Below are positions 9,978-19,207 of a stretch of DNA of 64,000 bases, one piece after another. Source of the stretch: Acidobacterium capsulatum ATCC 51196 (lineage in GTDB: Bacteria > Acidobacteriota > Terriglobia > Terriglobales > Acidobacteriaceae); contig NC_012483.1 of assembly GCF_000022565.1 (NCBI RefSeq), positions 1,116,001 through 1,180,000 on the forward strand, read 5' to 3'. The notes below the pieces were generated by a model. That model was given only the letters and a program-made list of their open reading frames with translations, did no database searches and was not told the origin of the DNA. A program made the position numbers and the translations under genes. Within the stretch, counting starts at the first letter, position 1. Each line of letters starts with the position of its first letter.

Positions 9978-10928
9978 ATGGACAAGAGCCTTGCGCAGGA
10001 GCAGATTGATGCCCTCTTCAAGTCCGCCAAAGCCACCGCGCAGCCGGCCCAGCCGGAAGCCGATGCGAATGTGCGGCCCTACAACTACTCGCGGGCCGGG
10101 CAGATCAGCCGGGAGCAGCTTCGTTCGATCAGCTCTCTGAACGACCTCTTTGCGCGCAACCTGGGCATCAACCTCGGCGCGTGGCTGGGAATGCAATGCC
10201 GCATTCAACTGGTTTCGGCCGAGCAGATTCCCTTTGAAGAATTTGTGATGCGCGGCGCGGATTTGTCGTTTATCGCATCGCTGCGCCTGGAGCCACTGCG
10301 CGCGGTGGCGATTCTGCAGATGGAGCTGGCTCCGGTGCCTTCGATGATTGACGCGCTGCTGGGCGGCATTGGACAGCCGGGCGAGGTGCGGGAGCTGACC
10401 TCGATTGAAGAAGCCATCGTGGCGCATGTGGTGGAGCTGATCTGCCGGGAGCTGAGCTCCGCCTGGCAGTCGATTGGTCTGAGCTTTTACTTTGAGAGCC
10501 GTCAAATGCAGACGCAGATGGCCCGGCTGCTGCCCATCAAGGAGCGGGCGCTTTGCCTGAGCTTTGAGATCCGGCTGCCGAGCGCCAGCGGGCTGTTGCA
10601 CATCGCCCTGCCGGCCGTCGTTTCGAACACCGTACTGCGCAGCCTGCGCGGCGACCTGCACCCACAGAAGGAACACTCCGAAGAGACACGCGCGAAGATG
10701 CGAGGTCTGGTGAAGAAGGTCAGCGTCGGAACGGCGCTGCAATTGGCTCCAGCGCGGATTCCGATGCGGGAGCTGGAGGGGCTGGAGGCAGGCCAGGTGG
10801 TGGTTTTTCCGGTGACGGCCAAGACTCGTCCCGAGTTGCTGGTGGCCGGCGTCCCGCTCTTTCAGGCGGTGCCGGTGCGCAGCGGCGAGCGGCGGGCGGC
10901 GCACATTGAAAGCCTTCCGCCGGAGTAG
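9978..10928 (+). CDS. fliM: Flagellar motor switch protein FliM
   Basis: A 316-residue FliM, the C-ring protein that binds phospho-CheY and sets rotation direction. The N-terminal CheY-binding motif is LAQEQIDALF (close to the usual LSQ-x-EIDALL), residues 5-14. The middle domain follows (FARNLGINLGAWLGMQC, VPSMIDALLGGIG), and a C-terminal SpoA/FliN-like domain begins near residue 235. The ATG at 9978 is preceded by AGGAG at 9963-9967. The longer reading from 9870 has no ribosome site. No other flagellar gene is in the window, so it has been moved next to the che genes. Confidence 0.9.
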   Translation: MDKSLAQEQIDALFKSAKATAQPAQPEADANVRPYNYSRAGQISREQLRSISSLNDLFARNLGINLGAWLGMQCRIQLVSAEQIPFEEFVMRGADLSFIASLRLEPLRAVAILQMELAPVPSMIDALLGGIGQPGEVRELTSIEEAIVAHVVELICRELSSAWQSIGLSFYFESRQMQTQMARLLPIKERALCLSFEIRLPSASGLLHIALPAVVSNTVLRSLRGDLHPQKEHSEETRAKMRGLVKKVSVGTALQLAPARIPMRELEGLEAGQVVVFPVTAKTRPELLVAGVPLFQAVPVRSGERRAAHIESLPPE

Positions 10929-11009
10929 TGCGCGGCCATCAAGGTTCCGCCGTGGCTGTCGATAAACGCAGTACCGCGAAATAAATTACGACTGCATTTC
11001 GGAGGTGCC

Positions 11010-11399
11010 ATGCGGGAAATAAAAGTGTTGATCGTCGATGACTCGGCGGTGATGAGAAAGATTGTGGAGCGCTCGCTGCGCTCGGCCGGCCTGGCGCTGG
11101 CGCAGGTATGGGAAGCGGGAAGCGGCAAAGAGGCATTGGAAGTATTGCAGGCGCAGCAGGTCGATCTGATTTTCTCTGACATCAATATGCCGGAGATGAA
11201 CGGGCTGGAGTTCCTGGCGCAGGTCAGTGCGAAGCAGCTCGCTCCGGGAGTCCCGATTGTGATGATCACGACCGAGGGCAGCGAGGAGCATGTGGTGCAG
11301 GCTGTGCAGGCCGGTGCACGGGGATACATCCTGAAGCCCTTTACGGCGGAGCAGATCAAGGACCGGGTGATTCCGCTGGTCGAGGCCGTTGCATCATGA
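11010..11399 (+). CDS. Single-domain response regulator CheY (second copy)
   Basis: A 129-residue receiver with the full set of CheY residues: [12 protein letters not shown], phospho-acceptor Asp in LIFSDINMPEMNG, MITTEG, and ILKPFTAEQIK. It is closely related to the CheY encoded at 7865-8251, including a near-identical DINMPEMNG segment, so the pair probably arose by duplication. A GGAGGTG ribosome site precedes the ATG. It lies between fliM and a second CheX-like gene, forming a fliM-cheY-cheX set. Confidence 0.9.
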   Translation: MREIKVLIVDDSAVMRKIVERSLRSAGLALAQVWEAGSGKEALEVLQAQQVDLIFSDINMPEMNGLEFLAQVSAKQLAPGVPIVMITTEGSEEHVVQAVQAGARGYILKPFTAEQIKDRVIPLVEAVAS

Positions 11400-11430
11400 T
11401 CGCCACGGGACGGGGGTGCGGAGACGGAGT

Positions 11431-11910
11431 ATGACAATGACATTGAGCCAGACAATTCAGCAGCAGTTCCCCGCCGAACTGGATCGCGCCGTACAGGATG
11501 TCTTCGGCACCATGCTGGGCGTGGAATGCTCGCCCGGAGATGCACCGCTGAAGGCAGAGCCGGAGAGCTTTTCGGTTCTGATCGGACTTGCGGGAGTGAT
11601 CAGCGGCTCGTGCATGCTGCGAGCGGACAAGACGTCGAGCCACTACATCGCAAGCCTTCTCACGGGAGCCGAGGGATCCAGCGAAGATACGGTCAAAGAT
11701 GCCCTGGGCGAGGTCTGCAACATGGTGGCGGGCACGTGGAAGCGAAGCGTGCCGGAGCTTTCGTCGATGTGCATGCTTTCGCCGCCAACGGTGATCTCGG
11801 GTACGGACTACTCGCTGCACTCGATGCCGGGCGAGATTCGCATGCACCGCTACTACAGCATCGGCAATACCGGTTTTGCCGTCATGCTGCACTGTAGCGA
11901 AGGGCAATGA
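11431..11910 (+). CDS. CheX/CheC-like chemotaxis phosphatase-fold protein (second copy)
   Basis: A 159-residue member of the CheC/CheX superfamily. The active-site E-x-x-N is in DALGEVCNMVAG, and the fold's N-terminal VQDVFGTMLGVE and C-terminal beta strands are present. It differs strongly in sequence from the first CheX-like protein (8244-8705), so the two are not recent duplicates. The ATG was placed at 11431 (MTMTLSQ); an in-frame start 42 bp earlier would overlap cheY. It is the last gene of the chemotaxis locus and a likely phospho-CheY phosphatase. Confidence 0.78.
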   Translation: MTMTLSQTIQQQFPAELDRAVQDVFGTMLGVECSPGDAPLKAEPESFSVLIGLAGVISGSCMLRADKTSSHYIASLLTGAEGSSEDTVKDALGEVCNMVAGTWKRSVPELSSMCMLSPPTVISGTDYSLHSMPGEIRMHRYYSIGNTGFAVMLHCSEGQ

Positions 11911-12075
11911 CCGAGAGCGCAGGCAATCCGCCGCAAGGAATGAGCGGGAAGGATTCAGCTACACTGTTTCTGGCCATATGCGGCCGCTTCGGAAAGGCAG
12001 GCGACCCGTGACAATCGCCTGCCCTGTTGTTCGGGGCTGGCTCGCTACACTCTGATCTGGCCGGGAGAAATACCC

Positions 12076-12459
12076 TTGCGATGCTTTCAATGGATGACGG
12101 TGGCAGTCGTGGGAGCGTTGCTGCTTTGCGCCTCCCCGGCGGCCCGTGCGGCGAACAGGGCTGCCAACATGCAGAAGACCGCCCTGAAACTGCAAAACGA
12201 CCTGGACCAGTCACTGTCTGAGAGCAATTTCGATGCACTGCGCAGAATGGTGCTCCGCAAGGATGCGGCCACGCTGGTGGACGCGGCCAATGCCCGCGCG
12301 CAGGGTCACCGGCCCAAGCGGGGACCGCTGCACAAGGCGGAAAAAGATCTGGAGAAGGCTTTCTCCTCGGGATTGCTGAACACTGACGACGCCACTCAGT
12401 TGAACCTGGACTTGGCCGACTTCAAGGACGCGGTCAAGAACAAATACCACAAGCCGTAA
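12076..12459 (+). CDS. Secreted small helical protein, unknown function
   Basis: A 127-residue protein that I do not recognise. It opens with a signal peptide (hydrophobic VAVVGALLLCASPAARA, cleavage likely after ARA near residue 25). The mature part is charged and mostly helical, with many Lys, Asp and Leu residues and no cysteine. The TTG at 12076 is favoured because GGGAG lies 9 bp upstream; the in-frame ATG at 12094 is too far from it and would cut the basic n-region of the signal peptide. It is convergent with the next gene across a 10-bp gap. Confidence 0.6.
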   Translation: MRCFQWMTVAVVGALLLCASPAARAANRAANMQKTALKLQNDLDQSLSESNFDALRRMVLRKDAATLVDAANARAQGHRPKRGPLHKAEKDLEKAFSSGLLNTDDATQLNLDLADFKDAVKNKYHKP

Positions 12460-12469
12460 GCGCCGCTGA

Positions 12470-14059
12470 CTACTCGCGCACGACCTTGGTCATCAGGTTT
12501 TTGCCGAGCACGACAGAAGCCGCAATGACGCCGCCGAATAAAGCGCCAGCCACTCCGGCCGTAGCAACATCCTGCCCGGTGAGGTAGAGCGAGCGCACCG
12601 GTGTGCGCGCGCCTAGCTGGCGCAGCTTGTACCGCTGGGGCGTGGCGGCAAGGCCGTAGATTTCTCCGTGACTGTAATTCAAAAAGTGCCGGGTGCTGAG
12701 CGGGGTGGAGAGCTCAGCGTGCTCGATATGGTTGCGCGCCGCCGGCACCTGCTCCTCAAGCACTGCCCGCAAGCGCGCGGCCAGCGCGGCCTTGAGAGAT
12801 TCGTAGTCCTCGTCGCGATGCTTCCAGGCGCTCTCCTGCCAGCGGGCAAAGGGCGCATACGGAACCATGGTGATGGCCTCCATCGTGCTCTTGCCGGGAT
12901 GACGGCGGGCAAAGTCGGGATCTTTGGCGGATGGAAACGAGAGATAGACCAACGGCAGCGGAGCGTCGAGATCCTGCTCGAAGCGCGAGACATTTGCATC
13001 ATGATCGAACGAGGGATACACCCACAGATTCGCCGGATCGGTGTGGAGAGCCGCATCATCTTGCGAAAGCCCCACGTAGAGGCTCAAGTGGGCGCAGGAA
13101 GGTGAGAGTTTTTGCAGGCGGCTGCGGAACTTCTGCGCGGCGGCCAGATCGGCGGGCAGCAAGCGGTCAAAGGTCGTCCTGGCTCCGGCATCGCTGACAA
13201 TATGCCTGGCGCGAAATTCGCGGCCATCGGCCATGCGAACACCCACGGCGCGTCCGCGCTCACACAGGATGCGGTCCACTGCCGCGTCGATTACGACGGC
13301 TCCGCCAGCCTGCTCGATGATGGGAGCCATGGCGGCGGCAATGACAGAGGCTCCGCCGACCGGATAGGCCGCGCCGTTGAGGTAATGGCCCACAATCGTG
13401 GCATGCGCGGCAAAGCTGCTCTGCGCGGGCGGCAGGCCATAATCACCCCACTGCGCAGTGAGCACACCGATCAGCTCCGGGCTGGCGTGGAAACCTTCCA
13501 GCATCTGGCGCGTCGTCTGGCCGACCCAATGCAGGTGAGCGCCGCGCAGCGAGCGGCCCATGAAGGGCGAAAGCCATGGCGGCAGGGCCTTTTCCGCGTA
13601 GTAGTACATGCTGGAGTGGTTGGAATTCTCGACGGCCTTGAGATAGAGGTCGATGGCGCGCACTTCGGCCGGGAACCACTCTACGAGGCGCGCGCGGAAG
13701 TTTTCAGCCCCGGCAGGAAAGTCATAGCGCTGGCCCGCAATGGATACGCGGTCATAAACAGCGGGCATCGCGTTCCATTGCACGGCGCGGCCCGTTACAT
13801 GGTCAAAGGCACGCCGGACAGCTTCGCTGCGGTGCATCTGCCCGATGTAGTGCAGCCCGATGTCCCATTCAAAGCCGGGACGGTGAAAGGTATGCGTGCA
13901 TCCGCCGGCCGTGTAATGCCGCTCCAGCACCAGCACGCGCTGGCCCGCATGGCGCGCCAGAAGAACTGCTGTGGTGAGCCCGCCCATGCCGGAGCCGATG
14001 ACGATCGCGTCCCACTGCTCGCCGAGCTGCGCAGTCTTGTAAGGGGTGCCGGTGGCCAT
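12470..14059 (-). CDS. FAD-dependent oxidoreductase of the phytoene desaturase / retinol saturase superfamily
   Basis: A 529-residue flavoprotein. The N-terminal dinucleotide-binding motif (GSGMGGLTTAVLLARH, then an E-R-H-x-x-x-G-G stretch) and the C-terminal FAD-contact segment YLTGQDVATAGVAGAL are those of CrtI-like carotenoid desaturases and isomerases and all-trans-retinol 13,14-reductases. The length and the GCTHTF segment near residue 50 suit the retinol-saturase/CrtISO branch. No phytoene synthase or other carotenoid gene is nearby, so the substrate is open. The ATG start is at 14059. Confidence 0.8.
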   Translation of the reverse strand: MATGTPYKTAQLGEQWDAIVIGSGMGGLTTAVLLARHAGQRVLVLERHYTAGGCTHTFHRPGFEWDIGLHYIGQMHRSEAVRRAFDHVTGRAVQWNAMPAVYDRVSIAGQRYDFPAGAENFRARLVEWFPAEVRAIDLYLKAVENSNHSSMYYYAEKALPPWLSPFMGRSLRGAHLHWVGQTTRQMLEGFHASPELIGVLTAQWGDYGLPPAQSSFAAHATIVGHYLNGAAYPVGGASVIAAAMAPIIEQAGGAVVIDAAVDRILCERGRAVGVRMADGREFRARHIVSDAGARTTFDRLLPADLAAAQKFRSRLQKLSPSCAHLSLYVGLSQDDAALHTDPANLWVYPSFDHDANVSRFEQDLDAPLPLVYLSFPSAKDPDFARRHPGKSTMEAITMVPYAPFARWQESAWKHRDEDYESLKAALAARLRAVLEEQVPAARNHIEHAELSTPLSTRHFLNYSHGEIYGLAATPQRYKLRQLGARTPVRSLYLTGQDVATAGVAGALFGGVIAASVVLGKNLMTKVVRE

Positions 14060-14201
14060 GATGAGTGCTCCTTTTTGGATGGGTCAGCAGTTATGCTATC
14101 GTGCCCCGGCGCGAGAGATGAAATGAGGAGAGAATGGAATTTGATGATGCCAGAGCAAGAATTCGTGCCTTCAGCAGCATCGGATAGACAGGAGATGCAC
14201 C

Positions 14202-14642
14202 TTGAACGAGCCGGAAATCATGCGGGAAATGCTCGAAAATACCAAAACCATCGCCGTCGTGGGATTGACGGATCGCGACGGCCGCGCCAGCTACGGAGTC
14301 TCCCGCTTCATGCAACAGCAGGGCTACCGCATTGTGCCGGTGAATCCCAGAATCACCGAATCCCTGGGCGAGAAGGCCTACCCCACGCTTGAGGCGGCGG
14401 TGGCGGCGCATCCGCGAGGATCAGAGAGCGAAATTCAGATGGTGAATGTCTTTCGCGCGCCCGAGTTCGTACCGGAGATTGTCGAAGAGGCAATCCGGCT
14501 CAAGCTGCCTTACCTGTGGCTGCAGGAGGGCGTGGTGCATGAGGAGGCCGCCGCGCGCGCCGAAGCTGCGGGCATGCGGGTGGTGATGGACCATTGTCTG
14601 CTGAAGGCATACATGGCCGAAGGGTGGGGCCGGCGCGTCTGA
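14202..14642 (+). CDS. CoA-binding domain protein (YccU-like)
   Basis: A 146-residue single-domain protein with a Rossmann-type CoA-binding fold: TIAVVGLTDRDGRASYGVSRF, then YRIVPVNPRITES, and the C-terminal MDHCLLK segment typical of YccU-like proteins. The family resembles the CoA-binding domain of succinyl-CoA synthetase alpha subunits, but the physiological role is unknown. A TTG start at 14202 is supported by an AGGAG sequence at 14189-14193. It is divergent from the FAD oxidoreductase gene across about 140 bp that must hold both promoters. Confidence 0.85.
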   Translation: MNEPEIMREMLENTKTIAVVGLTDRDGRASYGVSRFMQQQGYRIVPVNPRITESLGEKAYPTLEAAVAAHPRGSESEIQMVNVFRAPEFVPEIVEEAIRLKLPYLWLQEGVVHEEAAARAEAAGMRVVMDHCLLKAYMAEGWGRRV

Positions 14643-14727
14643 TCGCGTCAACATTTCGCCTCATGGCAGCGGACGTTCCTGCCGGATGTAACCATTGCTC
14701 GCCCTGGCCGTCCTAGAATAAAGACGT

Positions 14728-16926
14728 ATGCCGAACTTTCCCGCCTGGCCTGGCCGGGCCTCCCGTTTTGTGTGGCAGGCAATGTTGTGCCTGATGCTGC
14801 TCTGCACCCTTGCGGCCTGCACGCCGGCGCGGGCACAGGACTCCCTGAGCGCGCAGCATCTGCGCCTGACGCTGCTGATGCCCCCGGCGCAGTTGTATCC
14901 GGGGCAGACGTTTACGGCCGGGCTCGACTTTCAGATGGACCCGGGCTGGCACATCTACTGGATCAATGCGGGCGATTCGGGCGAGCCACCCAACGTGAAA
15001 TGGATGCTACCCAAGGGTGTCACTGCGGGCGAATTGCAATATCCGCCGCCGCAACGATTGCCGCTCGGCCCCCTGATGGACTTCGGCTATGAGAACGAGG
15101 TGGTGCTGCCGGTCACGATGCATGTGGCGCCGGGCTTTCATCCGGGCAGCACGCATGCGGAGATTCTCGCCGACGTAAGCTGGCTGGTCTGCCAGAATGT
15201 CTGCCTGCCCGGGCAAGGCACGCTGAAGATCACGCGAGAGACGCTGCCGCGCGCGCCCGCGATTCCGACGGTAAATATTCAGGCGCAGCAGAAGATTGCC
15301 TCCTTTGAGGCAAAGATGCCGCAGCCGCTGCCACGCGGAGATATGGCGCGCTTTCAGACGACCGCCAAGGGCTTTCGGCTGGCCGTGCTGCTGGGGCATA
15401 AGGAAGCCAAGGCGGAGTTCTTCCCGCTCGACTTCACGGTGATTGCGAACGCTGCGCCGCAGCCTGTAGAACCGCTGCAGAAGGGTGTAGCGCTGTCCCT
15501 GACGAAAGACGACAGCATGCAGCAGGCTCCCAAGCGGCTGCATGGCGTGCTCGAAGTTGGCAGCGGGCAGGCGTACCTGATTTCAGCGCTGCCCGGAAGC
15601 CTGCCCGCATCGGCGATGGAGCAAGGCAGTTCGGTGATGCCCATGCTGCGGGCCGTGCTACTGGCTCTGGTGGGCGGCATGCTACTGAACCTGATGCCGT
15701 GTGTCTTTCCGGTTCTGTTTATCAAGGGCCTCGCACTGGTGCAGTCGTCACAGCATGAGCGCAAAAAGATGCGCGCCCATGGCTGGGTCTATACGCTGGG
15801 CATTCTGGTTTCGTTCTGGGCCGTGGTGGCCGTGCTGCTGATTCTGCGCGCCGCCGGGCAGCAACTGGGCTGGGGATTCCAGTTCCAGTCGCCGCTCTTT
15901 CTGGCCCTGATGGCGATGCTGCTCTTCTTTATGGGGCTTTCGCTGGCCGGACAGTTTGAAATTGGCCTCACGCTGACGAGTGCGGGCGGCAGTCTGGCGC
16001 AGAAGCAGGGCTATGCGGGCAGCTTCTTTACCGGAGTGCTGGCGATGGTGGTGGCCACGCCGTGCACGGCTCCTTTCATGGGGCCTGCGATTGGCTACGC
16101 CCTGGCTCACTCGGCGATGACCAGCTTTGCGGTCTTCACGGGCGTTGGGCTGGGACTGGCGCTGCCCTACCTGCTGCTGGCCTACAACCCCGGCTGGACG
16201 CGCCTGCTGCCCAAACCCGGCGCGTGGATGGAAATTCTGAAGCAGGCCGTCTCGATTCCCATCTTTGGCACGGTGATCTGGATGGTGTGGCTCTACACCG
16301 AATCGGCGGGCAGCTATGCCTTGATGGCGCTGCTGTCGGCCTTTCTGCTGCTGGCCATTGCCGGCTGGACGCTGGGACGCTGGCCCGCCAAACGCGTGGC
16401 CACGCTGGTGGCGCTGCTGATCATTGCCGCCGCGATTGCCCTGCCCTGGTATGTGGGCCGCGTGCTCGGCGACTCCACGCAGCAGACGAAGACCGCCGCT
16501 TCACGAGCTGGCGCACAGACGGAATGGCAGCCTTACAGCCCGGCGCTGCTGCAGCAGTACCTGAGCGAGGGCAAGCCAGTCTTTGTGGACTTTACCGCCG
16601 ACTGGTGCCTGAGCTGCCAGGTGAATCAGCGCGTGGTGCTGGACCGGGATGACGTGCAGAAGGCGCTGAAGTCGAGCGGCGTGGAACTGCTCAAGGCCGA
16701 CTGGACGCACCATGACAAGAACATCTCCGAAGCGCTGCAGCAACTGGGCCGCAGCGGCATCCCGACTTATGCGCTCTATTCAGGACAAGCAGGCGCGCCG
16801 CCGCAACTGTTGCCCGAGGTGCTGACGCCGGGCATTGTTTTCAACGCGCTCAATTCCCTGCCGCACACGGCTACGGTGGGCTCGGCAGGTTCCGCGAGTG
16901 CGAGTTCTGCCACCACGGCAAAGTAG
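14728..16926 (+). CDS. DsbD/ScsB-like thiol:disulfide interchange protein
   Basis: A 732-residue membrane reductase that should pass electrons from cytoplasmic thioredoxin to periplasmic thiols. Order: signal segment with a possible lipobox (LAAC, Cys31), an N-terminal beta domain with a Cys pair (Cys155 and Cys159), a multi-helix cytochrome c biogenesis-type membrane domain with the two redox cysteines (Cys325 in NLMPCVFPV and Cys446 in ATPCTAPF), and a C-terminal thioredoxin domain with the C-L-S-C motif (Cys627, Cys630). The N-terminal domain is larger than in E. coli DsbD and more like ScsB-type proteins. The partner substrates are unknown. Confidence 0.88.
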   Translation: MPNFPAWPGRASRFVWQAMLCLMLLCTLAACTPARAQDSLSAQHLRLTLLMPPAQLYPGQTFTAGLDFQMDPGWHIYWINAGDSGEPPNVKWMLPKGVTAGELQYPPPQRLPLGPLMDFGYENEVVLPVTMHVAPGFHPGSTHAEILADVSWLVCQNVCLPGQGTLKITRETLPRAPAIPTVNIQAQQKIASFEAKMPQPLPRGDMARFQTTAKGFRLAVLLGHKEAKAEFFPLDFTVIANAAPQPVEPLQKGVALSLTKDDSMQQAPKRLHGVLEVGSGQAYLISALPGSLPASAMEQGSSVMPMLRAVLLALVGGMLLNLMPCVFPVLFIKGLALVQSSQHERKKMRAHGWVYTLGILVSFWAVVAVLLILRAAGQQLGWGFQFQSPLFLALMAMLLFFMGLSLAGQFEIGLTLTSAGGSLAQKQGYAGSFFTGVLAMVVATPCTAPFMGPAIGYALAHSAMTSFAVFTGVGLGLALPYLLLAYNPGWTRLLPKPGAWMEILKQAVSIPIFGTVIWMVWLYTESAGSYALMALLSAFLLLAIAGWTLGRWPAKRVATLVALLIIAAAIALPWYVGRVLGDSTQQTKTAASRAGAQTEWQPYSPALLQQYLSEGKPVFVDFTADWCLSCQVNQRVVLDRDDVQKALKSSGVELLKADWTHHDKNISEALQQLGRSGIPTYALYSGQAGAPPQLLPEVLTPGIVFNALNSLPHTATVGSAGSASASSATTAK

Positions 16927-16996
16927 CGGTGGAGCTTTGGCAAGCTTTTTCTCAGCATGGTGCGACGCGGAGCGTCTCGTTTTCGTCTATCTCACA

Positions 16997-17860
16997 ATGC
17001 TTTGCCGCTGCGCACGCTTTCTGATCTTTCCCTTTGCCGCACTCTGCCTGTTGCCGGCCAGCCTGCCCGTGTGCGCGCAATCCATGATCGCGCCTCATCC
17101 GAATGCCATGGTGCGGCGTGCAGTGCAGATTCAGATTGCGAATGATGAGCGGACCGTCGCCATGCGCTACCGGTTCACAAAGGTGACGGACCACGGCACA
17201 TTCGTGAAAGATGTCATCGAGACGCATGACGGCGAAGTGTCGCGGCTCATCGCCATCAATGGAAAGCCTCTCGATGCCCAGCAGGAACGCCAGGAAGAGC
17301 AGCGGCTCAAGGCGCTGCTCGCCGACCCGGCCTCGCAGCGCCGCCACCACCAGCACGAAACGGAAGAGCAGCAGCGTGTGGACCGCCTGATGCGCGAACT
17401 GCCGGACGCCTTCCTCTTTCACTATGCAGGCGAAGAGCCGGGAATGAATGGCCCGATTCTGCACTTCACTTTTGTGCCGAATCCGAAGTTTTCGCCCCCC
17501 GATCTGGAATCGCGCATGTTCGAGGGCATGACCGGCGACCTGTGGATCAACCAGTTAAACATGCGCTTTGTGCGTCTGCAGGCTCACCTGATTCACAATG
17601 TGCGCTGGGGACTGGGACTGCTGGCGACCTTTGACAAAGGTGGCCACGTCAGCATGGAAAACGATGAGGTGCTGCCCGGCTACTGGGCGGTGACGCACAT
17701 GCGCCTCGATGTCGAAGGTACGGCGCTGATCTTCAAGGCACTCTCGTTTCACATGACCGAAAATCAGAGCGATTTCACGCTGCTGCCACCGGAGACCACC
17801 TGGCGTGAGGCCGTGAAGCTGCTGCAGAAAGACAGCCCAACCATTCTGGCGCGTCGCTAG
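16997..17860 (+). CDS. Secreted protein of unknown function
   Basis: A 287-residue exported protein that I do not recognise. A signal peptide (FLIFPFAALCLLPASLPVCAQ) is followed by a mature domain with two charged regions, including a His/Glu-rich helical stretch (RRHHQHETEEQQR, about residues 115-128) and a beta-rich C-terminal half (PILHFTFVPNPKFSPPDLESRMFEGMTG begins it). The ATG at 16997 gives the standard signal peptide; the open frame upstream runs into the DsbD-like gene. It lies 70 bp after that gene, so the two may share a transcript and an envelope role. Confidence 0.55.
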   Translation: MLCRCARFLIFPFAALCLLPASLPVCAQSMIAPHPNAMVRRAVQIQIANDERTVAMRYRFTKVTDHGTFVKDVIETHDGEVSRLIAINGKPLDAQQERQEEQRLKALLADPASQRRHHQHETEEQQRVDRLMRELPDAFLFHYAGEEPGMNGPILHFTFVPNPKFSPPDLESRMFEGMTGDLWINQLNMRFVRLQAHLIHNVRWGLGLLATFDKGGHVSMENDEVLPGYWAVTHMRLDVEGTALIFKALSFHMTENQSDFTLLPPETTWREAVKLLQKDSPTILARR

Positions 17861-19203
17861 CGCTTGCCGCGTTTCGCTGCGCGAATGCGGCGAATCTCTT
17901 CCATTCGCTGACGCAGCAGCTTTTCGCGGCCCTCTTCTGTCGGCTGATAGTAGCGGCGTCCGGCAAGGCTGGGCGGCAGGCACTCCATGTCGGCGACTTT
18001 ACCCTCTTCGTCGTGGGCATACTGATAGCCCTTGCCATAATCCATTTCTTTCATCAGCCGGGTTGGCGCGTTGCGCAGATGCAGCGGAACAGGCTCGGCG
18101 CGCGTAGCCTCGATGTCACCCAGCACTGCTCCATAGGCCGTGTAAACGGCATTCGACTTGGGCGCCAGCGCCAGATAAACGACGGCCTGCGCCAGCGCGA
18201 GGTCACCCTCGGGCATACCGAGAAATTCGAAGGCGTCGCGTGCCGAAAGCGTGAGATTCAGCGCCTCGGGCGAGGCAAGGCCGACGTCTTCGACGGCCAT
18301 GCGCACCACGCGGCGGGCCACGTACATACGATCTTCGCCCGCCTGCAGCATGCGGCCCAGCCAGTAGAGGGCCGCGTCAGGGTCGCTGTTGCGCACGGAC
18401 TTGTGCAGTGCCGAGATCAGGTTGTAGTGCTCTTCGCCCTGTTTGTCATAGAGCAGCACACGCTGTTGCAGCGCCTCCTGCGCCAGTTCGCGAGAGACGC
18501 GAGGATTCTCTTCGCGCGATTGCGCCAGCTTGGCAGCGACTTCGAGTGCATTGAGCGCGTTGCGGGCGTCGCCCGAAGAATAGTCGGCGATCAAGGCAAG
18601 CGCATCGGCATCGAAGGTCACGCCCATGTTGCCGAGTCCGCGTTCGCGGTCGGCAGCCGCGCGCTCGAGCAGAGAGACCAGATCGTCTTCCGTGAGCGCC
18701 TGCAGCGTATAGACGCGGCAACGGGAGAGCAGCGCCGCGTTCACCTCAAACGACGGATTCTCAGTCGTCGCGCCAATCAGGCGGATGGTGCCGCGCTCCA
18801 CGTATGGCAGAAAGGCATCCTGCTGGGCGCGGTTGAAGCGGTGAATTTCATCGACAAAAAGAATCGTGCGCGAGCCGTAGGTCGAGGCCTTTTCGGCATC
18901 GGCCATGACCTGCTTGATCTCCTTGATGCCTGAGAGCACGGCGGAGAATTCAATGAAGCTGGCGTGCGTGGTTTCCGCAACGATCTTGGCAAGGGTGGTT
19001 TTGCCTACTCCCGGAGGTCCCCAGAAAATCATTGAGGCGGCATCGTCGCGCTCGATCTGCACACGGAGTGGCTTGCCCAGCCCCAAAAGATGCTGCTGAC
19101 CGCGAAACTCGTCGAGCGTGCGCGGACGCATGCGCTCGGCCAGAGGGCGCGTGCCCGCTGGCGGCGTGGATTCAGATCCGGAAACGGGAGCAAAAAGATT
19201 CAT
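17857..19203 (-). CDS. rarA: Replication-associated recombination protein RarA (MgsA family AAA+ ATPase)
   Basis: A 448-residue AAA+ ATPase related to clamp loaders that acts at stalled replication forks. Walker A is GPPGVGKTT (residues 62-70), Walker B is [11 protein letters not shown], and sensor regions follow. The C-terminal half has the RarA-type helical tetramerisation domain ([20 protein letters not shown], then GSYQYAHD-like [12 protein letters not shown]). The ATG at 19203 was chosen over an open extension because AAAGGGAGC lies upstream and the family begins here. Its stop codon overlaps the stop of the convergent upstream gene by 4 bp. Confidence 0.93.
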   Translation of the reverse strand: MNLFAPVSGSESTPPAGTRPLAERMRPRTLDEFRGQQHLLGLGKPLRVQIERDDAASMIFWGPPGVGKTTLAKIVAETTHASFIEFSAVLSGIKEIKQVMADAEKASTYGSRTILFVDEIHRFNRAQQDAFLPYVERGTIRLIGATTENPSFEVNAALLSRCRVYTLQALTEDDLVSLLERAAADRERGLGNMGVTFDADALALIADYSSGDARNALNALEVAAKLAQSREENPRVSRELAQEALQQRVLLYDKQGEEHYNLISALHKSVRNSDPDAALYWLGRMLQAGEDRMYVARRVVRMAVEDVGLASPEALNLTLSARDAFEFLGMPEGDLALAQAVVYLALAPKSNAVYTAYGAVLGDIEATRAEPVPLHLRNAPTRLMKEMDYGKGYQYAHDEEGKVADMECLPPSLAGRRYYQPTEEGREKLLRQRMEEIRRIRAAKRGKR

Positions 19204-19207
19204 AAGG

